This document shows positions 63,627 to 64,000 of a stretch of DNA of 64,000 nt, piece after piece. This DNA comes from Prosthecobacter debontii. GTDB taxonomy: Bacteria > Verrucomicrobiota > Verrucomicrobiia > Verrucomicrobiales > Akkermansiaceae. The stretch lies in NCBI GenBank assembly GCA_945869465.1, contig CAMBPB010000001.1, positions 113,657 to 177,656 on the forward strand, read 5' to 3'. A program made the position numbers and the translations under genes. Below the pieces are notes generated by a model. It was not told where the DNA came from. It saw only the letters and a program-made list of their open reading frames with translations, and did not search any database. Each line of letters begins with the position of its first letter. Position 1 is the stretch's first letter.

Positions 63627-64000
63627 CTAGATCCTGATGTCACCTTGATCATCCGGATCATCTTCATGGTCTTCCCGACCATACTCAATGTCTCCGGACT
63701 CCTCACCCTCGACGGCACTGGCCCATGCCCGGCGTTCTTGTGGCGGATAGCCCAGAATGGTCATCACTCCATCAAGAATTTGACCCTTCATTTTGTTCGA
63801 TAGATTGGTGCAAACCCAGAACTCGCTTTCCGGGATCCGTTTGGGATTGGTGCTAGTGCCACCGTCCATAATGCTCTGGGGATTTCTGGCAAAATAAATT
63901 CTGCCTCGTCCTGTGTAATGTTGGACCATGGCGAACTCCGCGCCGTGTTTCTTCGATAGCCACCCCAGCGCACACATGAAGCGTAGGATTGCAGTTGAGT
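63627..64000 (-). CDS. SeqA-like DNA-binding protein, partial
   Basis: The 3' part of a gene whose start lies beyond the window (no stop upstream of 63977). The sequence follows the C-terminal domain of SeqA, the protein that binds hemimethylated GATC: RFMCALGWLSKKHGAEFA, GRGRIYFARNPQSIMDGG, NPKRIPESEFWVCTNLSNKM, LDGVMTILGYP. Two Arg of the GRxRxYFA loop and the first Asn of the TNxN loop are conserved. The tail is acidic (EDHEDDPDDQGD). It is convergent with the phosphorothioation-linked methyltransferase gene, 15 bp apart. Confidence 0.7.
   Translation of the reverse strand, partial: STAILRFMCALGWLSKKHGAEFAMVQHYTGRGRIYFARNPQSIMDGGTSTNPKRIPESEFWVCTNLSNKMKGQILDGVMTILGYPPQERRAWASAVEGEESGDIEYGREDHEDDPDDQGDIRI

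Noticed and set aside
1..64000. GTTAGG/CCTAAC appears often, with many rare TTA codons followed by G.
   Set aside because: A rough zero-order estimate from an assumed GC near 62% gives about the number I count by eye, so I cannot claim enrichment without a proper k-mer calculation.
1..64000. CRISPR arrays, rRNA genes, riboswitches.
   Set aside because: I looked for regularly spaced repeats and conserved RNA cores and found none; only the decamer array and REP-like repeats occur.

Overview
This 64 kb window is high-GC bacterial DNA and most likely comes from a Verrucomicrobiota (Verrucomicrobiales-like) chromosome. That is an inference from gene content, not from a marker phylogeny. The supporting signs are an LL-diaminopimelate aminotransferase (dapL), the long form of IspG with an extra domain, a clpS-DUF2017 pair, a very large secreted esterase with autotransporter-type beta-strand repeats and a 'TNLLEF' C-terminal tail, and a Tat-exported Gfo/Idh/MocA oxidoreductase.

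Positions 1-20.7 kb are mostly core genome. On the minus strand lie an L,D-transpeptidase (cut by the window edge), hflX, cimA, rsmE and the grpE-dnaJ chaperone pair. A decayed 3-methyladenine DNA glycosylase sits between cimA and rsmE. A free-standing RAYT transposase and dapL follow on the plus strand. The ispG-clpS-DUF2017 operon then runs on the minus strand. The ispG gene carries a complete REP-RAYT-REP element (about 11943-12702) that is open in frame inside the coding sequence. This is the most striking observation in the window. Next come a TraB-like secreted protein, the oxidoreductase, an alpha/beta hydrolase, a coiled-coil/TPR protein, a lipoprotein and an N-formylglutamate amidohydrolase-like gene.

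Positions 20.7-22.8 kb form a small accessory patch. It holds two toxin-antitoxin pairs (DUF104-like/MazF-like and AbrB/PIN), three copies of a REP-like repeat, a decamer repeat and a remnant of a secreted protein. Positions 23-36 kb hold secreted proteins (beta-propeller, C39-like protease, CAP-like protein, 1643-residue sialate O-acetylesterase) with gmk among them. Positions 36-49 kb return to core functions: a copper ATPase, murJ, a MoxR/DUF58/transglutaminase operon, trpF, tatD, a LysM lipoprotein, a thioredoxin-like protein that lacks one active-site cysteine, and a BlaI-type repressor fused to a histone-H1-like Lys/Ala tail.

A tRNA-Val(GAC) at 49045-49119 marks the left edge of an accessory region that runs to the window end. 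It contains a PcfJ-like/GNAT fusion, a leucine-rich-repeat protein, an exonuclease/J-domain fusion, a DnaB C-terminal-type ATPase bracketed by two copies of the exonuclease gene's 3' end, an ARPP-1 domain protein, a Cas4-like/RNase H-like nuclease (DUF2779), a DUF6994 protein, a methyltransferase overlapping a two-lobed aspartic protease, a DNA-phosphorothioation-associated methyltransferase, and a protein at the right edge that resembles the DNA-binding half of SeqA. No integrase is visible. The content looks like a defence or mobile island that may continue into a Dnd-type locus outside the window.
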